Positions 9,761-19,469 of a stretch of 64,000 bases of DNA are shown here, piece by piece. Numbering within the stretch: position 1 is the first letter of the stretch; each line of letters begins with the position of its first letter. A model generated the notes under the pieces. The model did not search any database, was not told the origin of the DNA, and worked only from the letters and a program-made list of their open reading frames with translations. The DNA is from Lutibacter sp. A64 (GTDB lineage Bacteria > Bacteroidota > Bacteroidia > Flavobacteriales > Flavobacteriaceae). The position numbers and the translations under genes were made by a program. The DNA lies in the NCBI RefSeq assembly GCF_022429565.1, contig NZ_CP092487.1:398001-462000 (forward strand), written 5' to 3'.

Positions 9761-9818
9761 TGAGAAAGCAGTGAACAATTGTATTAAAAGTAAATAAACA
9801 TAATAAAATATCTTATAA

Positions 9819-10634
9819 ATGAATTTATTTAATGTAGAAAATAAAGTTGTACTTATTACTGGTGGGGGTGGAGTTTTAGGTGGTAATATGGCAGAATACC
9901 TACTTGGACAAGGAGCTATTGTAGTTATTTTAGATTATAAAGATGAAATAGTAGATGCAGCCATTAACAATCTTAAAAAAATTAATGCGAATGTTGCTGG
10001 TTTTGTTTGTAACGCTATGGATGAATCTAGTTTAAAAGAAACATCAGATAAAATAATTGATAAATTTGGGAAAATTGATGTATTAATTAATGCAGCAGGC
10101 GGTAATATGCCAGGAGCTACTATTGCCGAAAATCAAACAATTTTTGATGTGAATATAGATCATTTTAAAAAGGTAGTAGATTTAAATTTATTTGGAAGTA
10201 TTTTACCTTCCTTGATTTTTGGAAAAGAAATGGTTAAAAGCAAACAAGGTGTAATTATTAATATTTCATCAATGACTGCACAAAGTGCAATAACTAGAGT
10301 TGTTGGTTATTCAGCTTCAAAAGCAGCGATAGATAATTATACAAAATGGTTAGCTGTTGAATTGGCTTTAAAATTTGGTGAAGGTTTACGAGTAAATGCT
10401 ATTGCCCCAGGATTCTTTATAGGAAATCAGAATAGAGATTTATTAATTGATAAAGAAACCGGAAACTATACAGACAGAGGTGATACAATAATTAGAAATA
10501 CACCAATGAAACGATTTGGAGAAACTGACGAATTAAATGGTTCTATTCATTATTTAATTTCAGATGCTTCAAAATTTGTAACAGGAATTGTTGTTCCTAT
10601 TGATGGAGGATTTAGTGCTTTTAGTGGAGTTTAA
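9819..10634 (+). CDS. SDR-family D-mannonate oxidoreductase (fructuronate reductase) candidate
   Basis: A 271-aa classical short-chain dehydrogenase: nucleotide-binding GGGGVLGGNMA near residues 15-25, NAAGG near 90, catalytic Ser in INISSMTAQ, and the YSASKAAIDNY Tyr/Lys pair. It is the first gene of the uronate operon and lies 19 bp before mannonate dehydratase. In many Bacteroidota the SDR adjacent to uxuA replaces UxuB and reduces D-fructuronate to D-mannonate with NAD(P)H, which is exactly the step otherwise missing between UxaC and UxuA here. The reaction is therefore assigned by pathway gap-filling; the SDR family assignment is firm. Confidence 0.8.
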   Translation: MNLFNVENKVVLITGGGGVLGGNMAEYLLGQGAIVVILDYKDEIVDAAINNLKKINANVAGFVCNAMDESSLKETSDKIIDKFGKIDVLINAAGGNMPGATIAENQTIFDVNIDHFKKVVDLNLFGSILPSLIFGKEMVKSKQGVIINISSMTAQSAITRVVGYSASKAAIDNYTKWLAVELALKFGEGLRVNAIAPGFFIGNQNRDLLIDKETGNYTDRGDTIIRNTPMKRFGETDELNGSIHYLISDASKFVTGIVVPIDGGFSAFSGV

Positions 10635-10653
10635 TTAAAGTAGAAAGGAAATT

Positions 10654-11838
10654 ATGGAACAAACTTGGAGATGGTACGGGCCAAAAGATCCTGTACAATT
10701 AACAGATATAAAACAAGCAGGAGCTACAGGTGTTGTTACTGCTTTGCATCATATACCAAACGGAGAAGTTTGGACGGTTGAAGAAATAAAAAAGAGAAAA
10801 TCTATAATTGAACAAGCAGGTTTAACTTGGAGTGTTGTAGAAAGTATTCCAGTACACGAAAATATTAAAACACATTCAGATAATTTTCAACAATATATTG
10901 AAAGTTATAAAAAGAGTATTGAAAATTTAGCTAGTTGCGGAATTAGCATTGTGTGCTATAATTTTATGCCAGTGTTGGATTGGACAAGAACGTCTTTAGA
11001 TTATGAAGTAGAAGACGGATCTAGAGCATTACGTTTTGACGTTGTGGCTTTTGCTGCATTTGAACTTTTCATTTTAAAAAGACCTGGAGCTGAAGAAATT
11101 TATACAAATGCTCAACAAAATAATGCTGAAATCTATTTTAATGATCTTTCTACAAGTGAAATAGAAAAACTAACAAATGATATTATTGCTGGTTTACCAG
11201 GTGCTGAAGAAGGTTATACTGTACAACAATTTCAAGAAGTTTTAAATACTTATAATGAGATTGATAGTACAATTCTTAAACAAAATTTAGTTTTATTTTT
11301 AAAAGAAATTATACCTATTGCTGCTCAAAATGAGGTGTTAATGTGTATTCATCCAGATGATCCACCAATGCCAATTTTAGGATTACCAAGAGTTGTAAGT
11401 ACGGAAGAAGATTACGCCTATTTGTTTGAACAAGTACCAAATAGATCAAACGGAATTACATTTTGCACAGGTTCTTTAGGTGTTAGAGCAGATAATAATT
11501 TAGTGCAAATTTTTAAACGATTTGCAGATAGAGTTCATTTTTTACATTTACGAAGTACACAAAGAGATGCTGCAGGAAATTTTTATGAAGCCAATCATTT
11601 AGAAGGAAATGTGGATATGTATAGCATAGTAAAAGAAGTACTTATAGAGCAAAAAAGAAGAATTGATTTAGGAATGAAGGATGCGCTTATCCCCATGCGT
11701 CCAGATCACGGACATCAAATGCTAGATGATTTACATAAAAAAACAAATCCAGGATATTCGGGTATCGGAAGGTTACGTGGATTAGCAGAGTTGCGAGGAT
11801 TAGAATTGGGAATAAACAGAAGTTTAAATATAAATTAA
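10654..11838 (+). CDS. uxuA: Mannonate dehydratase
   Basis: The 394-aa product dehydrates D-mannonate to 2-keto-3-deoxy-D-gluconate (KDG) in the cytoplasm. The N-terminus [14 protein letters not shown] and [18 protein letters not shown] are characteristic of UxuA, as are the metal-site segments [35 protein letters not shown] and [12 protein letters not shown]. Full family length. It is 19 bp after the SDR gene and 11 bp before kduI, clearly within one operon. Confidence 0.96.
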   Translation: MEQTWRWYGPKDPVQLTDIKQAGATGVVTALHHIPNGEVWTVEEIKKRKSIIEQAGLTWSVVESIPVHENIKTHSDNFQQYIESYKKSIENLASCGISIVCYNFMPVLDWTRTSLDYEVEDGSRALRFDVVAFAAFELFILKRPGAEEIYTNAQQNNAEIYFNDLSTSEIEKLTNDIIAGLPGAEEGYTVQQFQEVLNTYNEIDSTILKQNLVLFLKEIIPIAAQNEVLMCIHPDDPPMPILGLPRVVSTEEDYAYLFEQVPNRSNGITFCTGSLGVRADNNLVQIFKRFADRVHFLHLRSTQRDAAGNFYEANHLEGNVDMYSIVKEVLIEQKRRIDLGMKDALIPMRPDHGHQMLDDLHKKTNPGYSGIGRLRGLAELRGLELGINRSLNIN

Positions 11839-11849
11839 AAATAATTATT

Positions 11850-12689
11850 ATGTCAACACACTATGAGTCACGTTATGCATCAAGCCCCGATGCAGTAAAA
11901 AAATACGATACACAACAATTAAGAGACGAATTTTTAATTGATAATTTAATGGAATTAGGTAAAATAAATCTTACCTATTCACATTACGACAGATATATTG
12001 CGGGTTCTGCTGTGCCAATTGAACCGCTTACCCTAGAATCAATTGATCCTTTGAAAGCAGATTATTTTTTAGAAAGAAGAGAAATTGGAATTATTAATGT
12101 TGGAGGAAATGGAACAGTTGAAGTAGATGGTGCTATTTACGAATTAGGTTTAAAAGATGCTTTATACATTGGTAGTGGTAATAAAGAAGTTATTTTTAAA
12201 AGTGATGATGTTAATACCCCTGCTAAGTATTATTTAAATGCAGCGCCAGCCCATAAAAGTTATCCAATAAAAAAAGTAAGCAAGGCAGAAGCTAATAAGA
12301 TTGAATTAGGGTCTTTAGAAACTGCAAATCATAGAACAGTAAATCAAATGATTATTGGAGGTATTGTAACCACTTGTCAATTACAAATGGGTATGACTGA
12401 ATTGAAAACTGGAAGTGTTTGGAATACAATGCCTGCACATGTACATGATAGAAGAATGGAAGTTTATTTTTACATAGATATTCCACAAGATCAAGCAGTG
12501 TGTCATTTTATGGGGCAACCTCAAGAAACGCGTCATATTTGGATGCAAAATTTTGAAGCTGTTATATCTCCACCATGGTCAATTCATTCAGGAGCAGGAA
12601 CTTCAAACTATACATTTATTTGGGGAATGGCAGGTGAAAATTTAGATTATAATGATATGGATGTGGCTAAAATAACTGAATTAAGGTAA
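11850..12689 (+). CDS. kduI: 5-dehydro-4-deoxy-D-glucuronate isomerase
   Basis: The 279-aa cupin-type protein converts 5-keto-4-deoxyuronate (DKI, derived from unsaturated uronic acids made by polysaccharide lyases) to 2,5-diketo-3-deoxygluconate. The expected metal ligands are visible: His-x-His with a following Glu in PAHVHDRRMEVYFY, and the distal His in WSIHSGAGT. The N-terminus MSTHYESRYASSPDAVKKYD is typical. It is 11 bp from uxuA and 11 bp from kduD, its pathway partner. Its presence implies the cell meets lyase products even though no lyase is seen in this window. Confidence 0.96.
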   Translation: MSTHYESRYASSPDAVKKYDTQQLRDEFLIDNLMELGKINLTYSHYDRYIAGSAVPIEPLTLESIDPLKADYFLERREIGIINVGGNGTVEVDGAIYELGLKDALYIGSGNKEVIFKSDDVNTPAKYYLNAAPAHKSYPIKKVSKAEANKIELGSLETANHRTVNQMIIGGIVTTCQLQMGMTELKTGSVWNTMPAHVHDRRMEVYFYIDIPQDQAVCHFMGQPQETRHIWMQNFEAVISPPWSIHSGAGTSNYTFIWGMAGENLDYNDMDVAKITELR

Positions 12690-12700
12690 CTAATAGAATT

Positions 12701-13486
12701 ATGGATTTATTTAATGTAAAAGGAAAAATTGCCTTAATCACTGGGAGTACTCATGGACTAGGAATGGCAATGGCTAGAGGCTTAGGATTAGCAGGAGCGA
12801 CAATAGTTGTTAATGGTAATTCTTCTCAAGAAAAAATTGATGCAGCGGTTGCAGGTTATGAAAAAGAAGGAATTAAAGCTGTAGGTTATAAGTTTAATGT
12901 ATCTGTTGAGGCTGAAGTAATTGCAGCAATAGCTAAAATTGAAGTAGAAGTTGGAAACATAGATATTTTAATCAATAACGCAGGGATCATAAAACGTACG
13001 TTATTATTAGAAATGGAGGTTTCAGATTTTAAAGAGGTAATTGATATAGATTTGGTGAGTCCTTTTATAGTATCTAAGCATGTTGTGAAAGGAATGGTTT
13101 CTCGTAAACAAGGTAAAGTGATTAATATTTGCTCTATGATGAGTGAGTTTGGCCGAAACAGTGTAGGTGCGTATGCTGCGGCTAAAGGAGGTCTTAAAAT
13201 GTTAACACAGAATATGGCTACAGAATGGGCAAAGTATAATATTCAAGTGAATGGAATTGGGCCTGGATATTTTGCCACTTCACAAACAGAACCAATAAGA
13301 GTTGAAGGACATCCATTTAATGATTTTATTATCAATAGAACACCGGCAGCAAAGTGGGGAGATCCAAATGATTTAGCTGGAGCAGCTATATTTTTAGCAT
13401 CTAAAGCTAGTGATTTTGTAAATGGACACGTAGTTTATGTAGATGGAGGAATTTTAGCAACAATAGGAAAGCCTTCAAATGAATAA
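12701..13486 (+). CDS. kduD: 2-dehydro-3-deoxy-D-gluconate 5-dehydrogenase
   Basis: A 261-aa SDR with the cofactor motif GSTHGLGMAMA, NNAG, the catalytic Ser in NICSMMSEFG and YAAAK, ending VNGHVVYVDGG. Immediately after kduI, it would reduce 2,5-diketo-3-deoxygluconate to KDG with NADH, completing the unsaturated-uronate branch. It is a different SDR from the first gene of the operon, which more likely handles fructuronate; the two could in principle be swapped, but adjacency to kduI supports this call. Confidence 0.92.
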   Translation: MDLFNVKGKIALITGSTHGLGMAMARGLGLAGATIVVNGNSSQEKIDAAVAGYEKEGIKAVGYKFNVSVEAEVIAAIAKIEVEVGNIDILINNAGIIKRTLLLEMEVSDFKEVIDIDLVSPFIVSKHVVKGMVSRKQGKVINICSMMSEFGRNSVGAYAAAKGGLKMLTQNMATEWAKYNIQVNGIGPGYFATSQTEPIRVEGHPFNDFIINRTPAAKWGDPNDLAGAAIFLASKASDFVNGHVVYVDGGILATIGKPSNE

Positions 13487-13566
13487 AAATTGAGTAAATA
13501 AAGCAATGTTTTAATCAATTATTTATACTAGTAATTTAATTGAGCAACTCACAAAACCCATAAATA

Positions 13567-14748
13567 ATGAATATTATTAATAAATTTTTGTTTTTAGTAG
13601 TTTTATCAATGTTATTTTCATATTGTGGAACTGAAAAACATACAATTGTAATAGTAAAAAATACACTTGATACACCTCGTATTTATGAAACTGTAGAAAT
13701 TAATAAAACTGATTTGAAATTTCAAGATAGGAAAAGTTTTGAAAGTATAGGTGTACAAGAATTACAGACGAAAACCGTATTAATTTCTCAATTTATAGAT
13801 AAAGATCAAGATGGAAATATGGATGTTCTATTATTTCAACCTGAAATTGATGCAAATTCAGAAAAGCTATTTGAGCTTGTTGTTCTTGATAAAAATGCTA
13901 AGCCAGAGAGAACTGAATATTGTTATTCTAGATTCGTACCAGAAAGAACCGATGATTATGCTTGGGAAAATAATAAAGTAGGTTTTAGAACTTTTGGACC
14001 AACCGCTCAAAAAATGATTGAAGATGGTGTAAAAGGGGGAACGCTATCTAGTGGAATAGATGCTTGGTTAAAAAAAGTAGAGTATCCAATTATAAATAAA
14101 TGGTATAAAAAAGCAGAGAAAGAGAAAGGAGCATATCATAAAGATTCTGGAGAAGGACTAGACAATTTTCATGTAGGTATTAGTAGAGGAGTTGGAGGTA
14201 TTGCAGTTAAGGTTGATTCTACATTTTATATATCTAAGAATTTTACAAATTGGAAAACCATTAGTAACGGTCCTATAAGAACAAGTTTTGTGTTAGAATA
14301 TGCTAACTGGGATGCAAATGGTAAAATTATTTCAGAAAAGAAACATATATCTTTAGATTATGGTAGTAATTTATCTCGATTTGAAATAGAAGTATCTGGA
14401 ACAGAAAATGTGTTTGCAGGTTTAACACTTCACGAAAAAGATGGTGAATCGACACAAATAAAAAACGCTGGTTGGATTTCTTATTGGCAACCACATGGAG
14501 ATTCAGAACTGGGTACAGCAATTGTAGTTCCAGATGGTAATATGTTATCAAGTGAATTATTTGACACCCCAATAAAAGATTGGAGTAATTTATATGCAGA
14601 AATAAAAGTGAATAATGGAAGAGCAATTTATTATGCTGGTTTTGGGTGGAAAGAAGCAAAAGAGTTTTCTTCGAAGGAAATTTGGGAAGGTTATTTAGAA
14701 GAATTCACTTTAAAAATCAACAACCCATTAGAGGTTAGTATAAAATAA
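13567..14748 (+). CDS. DUF4861 family lipoprotein
   Basis: A 393-aa protein with a signal peptide ending in FSYC (lipobox-like), then an extracellular or periplasmic beta-rich domain that I recognise as DUF4861. Conserved-looking segments are YAWENNKVGFRTFGP, EGLDNFHVGISRGVGGIAV and GFGWKEAKEF. DUF4861 proteins recur in pectin, ulvan and other uronic-acid utilisation loci, and their fold is related to carbohydrate-active beta-sandwiches, but I know of no secure activity to assign. Sitting between kduD (80 bp) and uxaC (9 bp), it is the only exported non-transport protein of this operon. Confidence 0.8.
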   Translation: MNIINKFLFLVVLSMLFSYCGTEKHTIVIVKNTLDTPRIYETVEINKTDLKFQDRKSFESIGVQELQTKTVLISQFIDKDQDGNMDVLLFQPEIDANSEKLFELVVLDKNAKPERTEYCYSRFVPERTDDYAWENNKVGFRTFGPTAQKMIEDGVKGGTLSSGIDAWLKKVEYPIINKWYKKAEKEKGAYHKDSGEGLDNFHVGISRGVGGIAVKVDSTFYISKNFTNWKTISNGPIRTSFVLEYANWDANGKIISEKKHISLDYGSNLSRFEIEVSGTENVFAGLTLHEKDGESTQIKNAGWISYWQPHGDSELGTAIVVPDGNMLSSELFDTPIKDWSNLYAEIKVNNGRAIYYAGFGWKEAKEFSSKEIWEGYLEEFTLKINNPLEVSIK

Positions 14749-14757
14749 TTTTTATTA

Positions 14758-16158
14758 ATGAAAACAACTAATTTTATTACGGATAATTTTGTTTTACAAT
14801 CTAAAGTTGCTGAAACCTTATACCATAAATATGCAAAAGATTTACCCATAATAGATTATCATAATCATTTGTCGGCAAAACAAATTGCAGAAAATAAACC
14901 TGTTAAAAATATAACTAAAGTTTGGTTAGAAGGAGATCATTATAAATGGCGTGCAATGCGTGCCAATGGTATTGATGAAAAATACATAACAGGTTTAGAA
15001 ACATCAAACAAAGATAAGTTTTTAAAATGGGCAGAGACGGTACCTTATACTTTACGCAATCCATTGTTTCATTGGACTCATTTAGAGTTGAAGCGTTATT
15101 TTAATATAGATGAGCTACTTCAACGGAGTACAGCAGAAGATATTTATAAAAAAGTTAATGTAATTTTAGAAAATAAAACTCCAGCACAACTATTAGAAGA
15201 TTTAAAAGTAGAAGTGGTTTGCACTACGGATGATCCAACAGATGATTTACGCTACCATAAAGAAATTTCATTAAAAAATTTTTATACTAAAGTTTATCCT
15301 ACTTTTAGACCGGATGCTTTGCTTTTAATAGAAAAAAAGACGTTTTCAAATTACATAAAAAAAATAGAAGATTCTGTAGGGTTTTTAGTAAATAACTCTG
15401 AAAGTTTGATAAAAGCTATTCAAAGCAGAGTAGATTTTTTTGCTGAAAATGGTTGTCGTTTGTCTGATTACGGTATGGAAGAAATTTTTATATCAAATTT
15501 TACAGAAAATGAGGCTGATACTATATTTAAAAAGCGAATTAAAGGAGAAGAGATTTCAAAAGATGAAGCTAATATTTATGCTTCATTTGTTTTGAGTGAA
15601 TTATGTAAAATGTATCATGCTAAAGGCTGGGTTCAACAATTTCATTTAGGTGCTATTAGAGATAATAATAGTAACTTATTAGAAAGACTAGGGTTAGATG
15701 CTGGAGTTGATTCTATTGGAGAATTTCCTGCGTCAAAAGCTATGTCCAAATTGTTTAATAAGCTTAATTTAACCAATCAACTAGCAAAAACCATAACTTA
15801 TAATTTGAATCCATCGCAAAACGAGGTATTTGCAACAATGATGGGGAATTTTCAAAATTCAGATCATCCAGGTAAAATGCAATGGGGATCTGGCTGGTGG
15901 TTTTTAGATCAAAAAGATGGAATGGAAAAGCAACTAAATACACTTTCGAATATGGGATTGTTGAGTAGATTTGTTGGAATGCTTACAGATAGTCGTAGTT
16001 TTTTGTCTTTTCCAAGACACGAATATTTTAGAAGAATACTTTGTAATTTAATTGCGGAAGATGTACACCAAGGATTAGTTCCAAACGATATAGATTTTTT
16101 AGGCAAAATGATTCAAAATATTTCTTATAAGAACGCAAAAGAATATTTCAAATTTTAA
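14758..16158 (+). CDS. uxaC: Glucuronate/galacturonate isomerase
   Basis: A 466-aa member of the amidohydrolase-like uronate isomerase family. It isomerises D-glucuronate to D-fructuronate (or galacturonate to tagaturonate). Family features include LPIIDYHNHLSAKQIAENKP with the metal-binding HxH, WLEGDHYKWRAMRANG, VVCTTDDPTDDLRYH, QFHLGAIRDNN and LTDSRSFLSFPRHEYFRR. Full length. With the SDR and UxuA it gives the saturated uronate route to KDG. Since no tagaturonate reductase or altronate dehydratase is present, glucuronate is the better supported substrate. Confidence 0.96.
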   Translation: MKTTNFITDNFVLQSKVAETLYHKYAKDLPIIDYHNHLSAKQIAENKPVKNITKVWLEGDHYKWRAMRANGIDEKYITGLETSNKDKFLKWAETVPYTLRNPLFHWTHLELKRYFNIDELLQRSTAEDIYKKVNVILENKTPAQLLEDLKVEVVCTTDDPTDDLRYHKEISLKNFYTKVYPTFRPDALLLIEKKTFSNYIKKIEDSVGFLVNNSESLIKAIQSRVDFFAENGCRLSDYGMEEIFISNFTENEADTIFKKRIKGEEISKDEANIYASFVLSELCKMYHAKGWVQQFHLGAIRDNNSNLLERLGLDAGVDSIGEFPASKAMSKLFNKLNLTNQLAKTITYNLNPSQNEVFATMMGNFQNSDHPGKMQWGSGWWFLDQKDGMEKQLNTLSNMGLLSRFVGMLTDSRSFLSFPRHEYFRRILCNLIAEDVHQGLVPNDIDFLGKMIQNISYKNAKEYFKF

Positions 16159-16182
16159 ACAAATAATTATTTAATTCATATA

Positions 16183-17223
16183 ATGAAAAAAGTAGTAACA
16201 TTTGGAGAAATCATGTTAAGATTAGCTCCACACGGATTTTTAAGATTTTCGCAAGCCAATTCATTTGATGTGATTTATGGAGGAGGAGAATCCAACGTAG
16301 CAGTATCCTTAGCTAATTATGGTGTTCCAGTAGATTTTATAACACGTTTGCCAAAAAATGATATTGGAGAATGTGCTATGATGGAAATGCGAAAAAGAGG
16401 CGTAAACTGTGATAATATTATTTGGGGTGGTGATCGATTAGGAATTTATTTCTTAGAAACTGGAGCCGTAAATAGAGGAAGTAAAGTAGTTTACGATAGA
16501 CAACATTCAGCAGTTGCAGAAATAGAACCAGGAATGGTAGATTGGGAATCTGTATTTGAAGGAGCAGGATGGTTTCATTGGACAGGTATTACCCCAGCCA
16601 TATCTCAAGGAGCGGCAGATGCATGTTTAGAAGCTGTAAAAGTAGCTAGTAAATTAGGTTTAACAATTTCAACGGATTTAAATTACCGTCAGAAATTATG
16701 GAAATATGGAGGAGATAGAGAAGCAATAATGACCGAATTAACTTCGTACTGTGATATTATTTTAGGAAATGAAGAAGATGCAGAGAAACACTTCAATATT
16801 AAACCAGAAGGATTAGATATTACAACTCAAGGAGAAGATGTAAAAGGAGAAGCATTTTTATCCGTTTGTGATCAAATGTTGAAAAAATTCCCAAGAGCTA
16901 AAAAAGTAATAACCACATTAAGAGGATCCATTTCAGCATCACACAATACCTGGGCAGGAGTTTTATATGATGGTAAAACATTATTTGAATCACCACAATA
17001 CCAAATTACAGATATTGTAGACCGAGTTGGAGGAGGAGATTCATTTATGGGAGGTTTAATTTATGGTTTGTTAGAATATGAAGGAGATGACCAAAAAGCA
17101 TTAAACTTTGCAGTAGCAGCATCTTGTTTAAAACACACCATAAAAGGAGATGCAAACTTATCTACAATAGATGAAGTTAAAAAATTAATGAGTGGAGATG
17201 CTTCAGGTAGAGTTGCAAGATAA
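16183..17223 (+). CDS. kdgK: 2-dehydro-3-deoxygluconokinase (PfkB family)
   Basis: A 346-aa PfkB/ribokinase-fold sugar kinase that phosphorylates KDG to KDPG with ATP. The N-terminal VVTFGEIMLRLAP and GGGESNVAVSLA, and the C-terminal anion-hole/catalytic motif VDRVGGGDSFMGGLIYG, are diagnostic (GGGD replaces the common GAGD). It lies 24 bp after uxaC and is followed by kdgA after a 105-bp gap with a stem-loop. Confidence 0.93.
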   Translation: MKKVVTFGEIMLRLAPHGFLRFSQANSFDVIYGGGESNVAVSLANYGVPVDFITRLPKNDIGECAMMEMRKRGVNCDNIIWGGDRLGIYFLETGAVNRGSKVVYDRQHSAVAEIEPGMVDWESVFEGAGWFHWTGITPAISQGAADACLEAVKVASKLGLTISTDLNYRQKLWKYGGDREAIMTELTSYCDIILGNEEDAEKHFNIKPEGLDITTQGEDVKGEAFLSVCDQMLKKFPRAKKVITTLRGSISASHNTWAGVLYDGKTLFESPQYQITDIVDRVGGGDSFMGGLIYGLLEYEGDDQKALNFAVAASCLKHTIKGDANLSTIDEVKKLMSGDASGRVAR

Positions 17224-17254
17224 TACTATATAGTAATATTTATGTTTGGTAATA

Positions 17255-17289
17255 GGAAAGTTGGTTTATATCCATCAAATCAGCTTTCC
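17255..17289 (+). promoter_or_regulatory. Stem-loop between kdgK and kdgA
   Basis: GGAAAGTTG (17255-17263) pairs with CAGCTTTCC (17281-17289), a nine-pair stem with one G-T pair and a 17-nt loop, in the only long gap in the middle of the operon. There is no strong T run after it, so it may tune mRNA stability or partly terminate rather than fully stop transcription. Confidence 0.45.
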
Positions 17290-17328
17290 TTAACTTATTG
17301 ATTAAATTAAAATCCATAAAAATAAACA

Positions 17329-17997
17329 ATGGCACAATTTACAAGAATAGAAGTAGCAACAGCAATGAAAGAAACCGGGATGATTCCTTTGTTTTTTAAT
17401 AGTGATATAGAATTAAGCAAAAAAGTATTAAAAGCCTGTTATGATGGTGGAGCTCGCTTAATGGAATTTACAGCTCGTGGAGATTATGCACACGAAGTTT
17501 TTGGGGAATTAACAAAATACGCAATTGCAGAATTACCAGGCATGATAATGGGGGTTGGTTCTGTAACAGATGGAGCAGCAGCTTCATTATATATGGCATT
17601 AGGAGCAAACTTTATAGTTACTCCAGTATTACGAGAAGATATTGCTATTGCTTGTAACAGACGTAAAGTTTTATGGTCTCCAGGCTGTGGAACATTAACA
17701 GAAATAGCCAGAGCCGAAGAATTAGGTTGCGAAATAGTTAAATTATTCCCTGGGGATATTTACGGACCTCAATTTGTTAAAGGAATTAAAGGACCTCAAC
17801 CTTGGACAAGCATAATGCCAACAGGGGGTGTTTCACCAACAAAAGAGAATTTAACAGGTTGGTTTAATGCTGGGGTAACTTGTGTTGGAATGGGATCTCA
17901 ACTAATTTCAAAAGAAATAATTGCAAATAAAGATTATGCTAAATTAGAGCAAGATGTAGCAAATGCAATAAATATCATTAAACACATAAAGAATTAA
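17329..17997 (+). CDS. kdgA: KDPG / 4-hydroxy-2-oxoglutarate aldolase
   Basis: A 222-aa class I aldolase that splits KDPG into pyruvate and glyceraldehyde-3-phosphate. Motifs: EFTARGDYAHEVF with the catalytic Glu region, GVGSVTDG, and the Schiff-base Lys in CEIVKLFPGD, then MPTGGVSPT. It completes the uronate pathway in this operon. Only 2 bp separate it from the TRAP solute-binding gene, so uptake and breakdown are expressed together. Confidence 0.95.
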   Translation: MAQFTRIEVATAMKETGMIPLFFNSDIELSKKVLKACYDGGARLMEFTARGDYAHEVFGELTKYAIAELPGMIMGVGSVTDGAAASLYMALGANFIVTPVLREDIAIACNRRKVLWSPGCGTLTEIARAEELGCEIVKLFPGDIYGPQFVKGIKGPQPWTSIMPTGGVSPTKENLTGWFNAGVTCVGMGSQLISKEIIANKDYAKLEQDVANAINIIKHIKN

Positions 17998-17999
17998 TA

Positions 18000-18983
18000 A
18001 TGAGGTTTCAAACTATACTCATATTGATTATTTTTACAAGTATTATATCTTGTAAAAAAGTAGATGATTCAAAGGTTCTTTATTTAGGACATACATTACC
18101 TCAAACACACCCAGTACATAAAGGTATGTTGGAATTTCAAAAGGTATTGGAAAAGAAGTCTAAAGGTACTTTAAAGGTTAAAATATTTCCTGATGGTCAA
18201 TTGGGGTCAGAAAGGGAATTATTAGAATTATTACAAATTGGAAGTGTTGCAGCAACTAAAGTTAGTGCGGCTACATTATCAAATTTTGTGCCTGAATATC
18301 ATATTTTTGGCATACCATATTTGTTTAGAAATAAAGAGCATCAATTTGATGTGTTGGAAGGTGAAATTGGAAAATCAATTTTAGAAAAAGGATCTAAGTT
18401 TTGGTTGCGTGGCCTTTGTTACTATGATGCTGGTAATAGAAGTTTTTACACTAGTAATAAAGCAATAAGAACTCCAGACGATTTAAAAGGGTTAAAGATT
18501 AGAGTAATGAATAATCAAATGGCTATTAATATGGTAAATTCAATGGGTGGTTCAGCAACACCTCTTTCCTATGGAGAGCTTTATACAGCCATTCAACAAG
18601 GAGTTGTAGATGGGGCGGAAAATAATCCACCGTCATTTGTGTCTTCAAACCATTATGAAATTAGTAAATATTATACTTTAGACGAGCACTCCTCTGTACC
18701 AGATGTATTGTTGATAGGTACTAAATATTGGGATAAACTATCTGTTGAAGAAAGAGCTTGGGTTCAGGAAGCAGCAGATTACTCTGCTCAAGCACAAAAA
18801 GAATTTTGGAGTGAATCGGTTAATGAGTCGATGAAAGTGATTAAAGATTGGGGTGTAGAAATTATAACTCCTAATAAACTGTTATTCGCAGAAAAATCAA
18901 AATCTGTAGTGGAAGAATTTATAATAGAATATCCAAAGTTGGCACCTATTGTGAATAAAATTAAAAATAATTCATATGAATAA
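18000..18983 (+). CDS. dctP: TRAP transporter solute-binding lipoprotein (DctP family)
   Basis: A 327-aa DctP-type binding protein with a lipoprotein signal (SIISC), so it is probably tethered in the periplasm rather than free. The DctP carboxylate-clamp segment DLKGLKIRVMNNQMAINM and the conserved AIQQGVVDGAENNPPSF are present. It should bind a sugar acid and pass it to the membrane subunits that follow; hexuronates are the obvious ligand from context. Its 3' end overlaps the small permease gene by 8 bp. Confidence 0.92.
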   Translation: MRFQTILILIIFTSIISCKKVDDSKVLYLGHTLPQTHPVHKGMLEFQKVLEKKSKGTLKVKIFPDGQLGSERELLELLQIGSVAATKVSAATLSNFVPEYHIFGIPYLFRNKEHQFDVLEGEIGKSILEKGSKFWLRGLCYYDAGNRSFYTSNKAIRTPDDLKGLKIRVMNNQMAINMVNSMGGSATPLSYGELYTAIQQGVVDGAENNPPSFVSSNHYEISKYYTLDEHSSVPDVLLIGTKYWDKLSVEERAWVQEAADYSAQAQKEFWSESVNESMKVIKDWGVEIITPNKLLFAEKSKSVVEEFIIEYPKLAPIVNKIKNNSYE

Positions 18984-19467
18984 ATCAGAATTTATCTTTA
19001 ATAAGATTAATAAAGCACTTGAGTGGTTTGTGATTATCATTTTTGCATTATTAGTTTTGGATGTATTATTCCAAGTGTTTTCTAGATATATTATAGGTAC
19101 ATCTTTTACTTGGACAGAAGAGTTTGCACGATTTTCTTTAATTTGGATGACCATTTTAGGAGCTGCCTACCTTAATGGAAAAAGAGAACATTTATCAATG
19201 GATTTCCTGTATCAAAAACTATCCTCTTCCAATAAAAGAAAAGCATCAATACTTATCGAAGTATTTATATTTCTTTTTGCACTTATAGTTATGGTAATAG
19301 GAGGATTAAACTTGGTGTATACAACACTGCATTTAGAACAATTATCGGGTACTCTGCGTATACCACTTGGCTACGTATATGCAGTTTTGCCATTTAGTGG
19401 TTTCCTAATTATGTGTTTTTCAGTTTATCACATATCACATATTTATTCTAATAAAAACATAAATTAA
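18976..19467 (+). CDS. dctQ: TRAP transporter small permease (DctQ family)
   Basis: A 163-aa inner-membrane protein with four predicted hydrophobic segments (about residues 17-40, 50-70, 90-112, 130-152) and the DctQ motif FTWTEEFARFSLIWMTILGAA. It forms the small membrane subunit of a sodium-driven TRAP carrier. Overlap with dctP at the start and a 2-bp gap to dctM show translational linkage. Confidence 0.93.
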   Translation: MNKSEFIFNKINKALEWFVIIIFALLVLDVLFQVFSRYIIGTSFTWTEEFARFSLIWMTILGAAYLNGKREHLSMDFLYQKLSSSNKRKASILIEVFIFLFALIVMVIGGLNLVYTTLHLEQLSGTLRIPLGYVYAVLPFSGFLIMCFSVYHISHIYSNKNIN

Positions 19468-19469
19468 TT

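Larger units (their letters stand above)
9458..9818. other. Intergenic region upstream of the hexuronate operon
   Basis: This 361-bp gap contains a weak terminator for the GH2 gene (9510-9540), the second copy of the shared motif (9584-9624) and a promoter-like box (9753-9760). No convincing reading frame is present. Confidence 0.6.
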
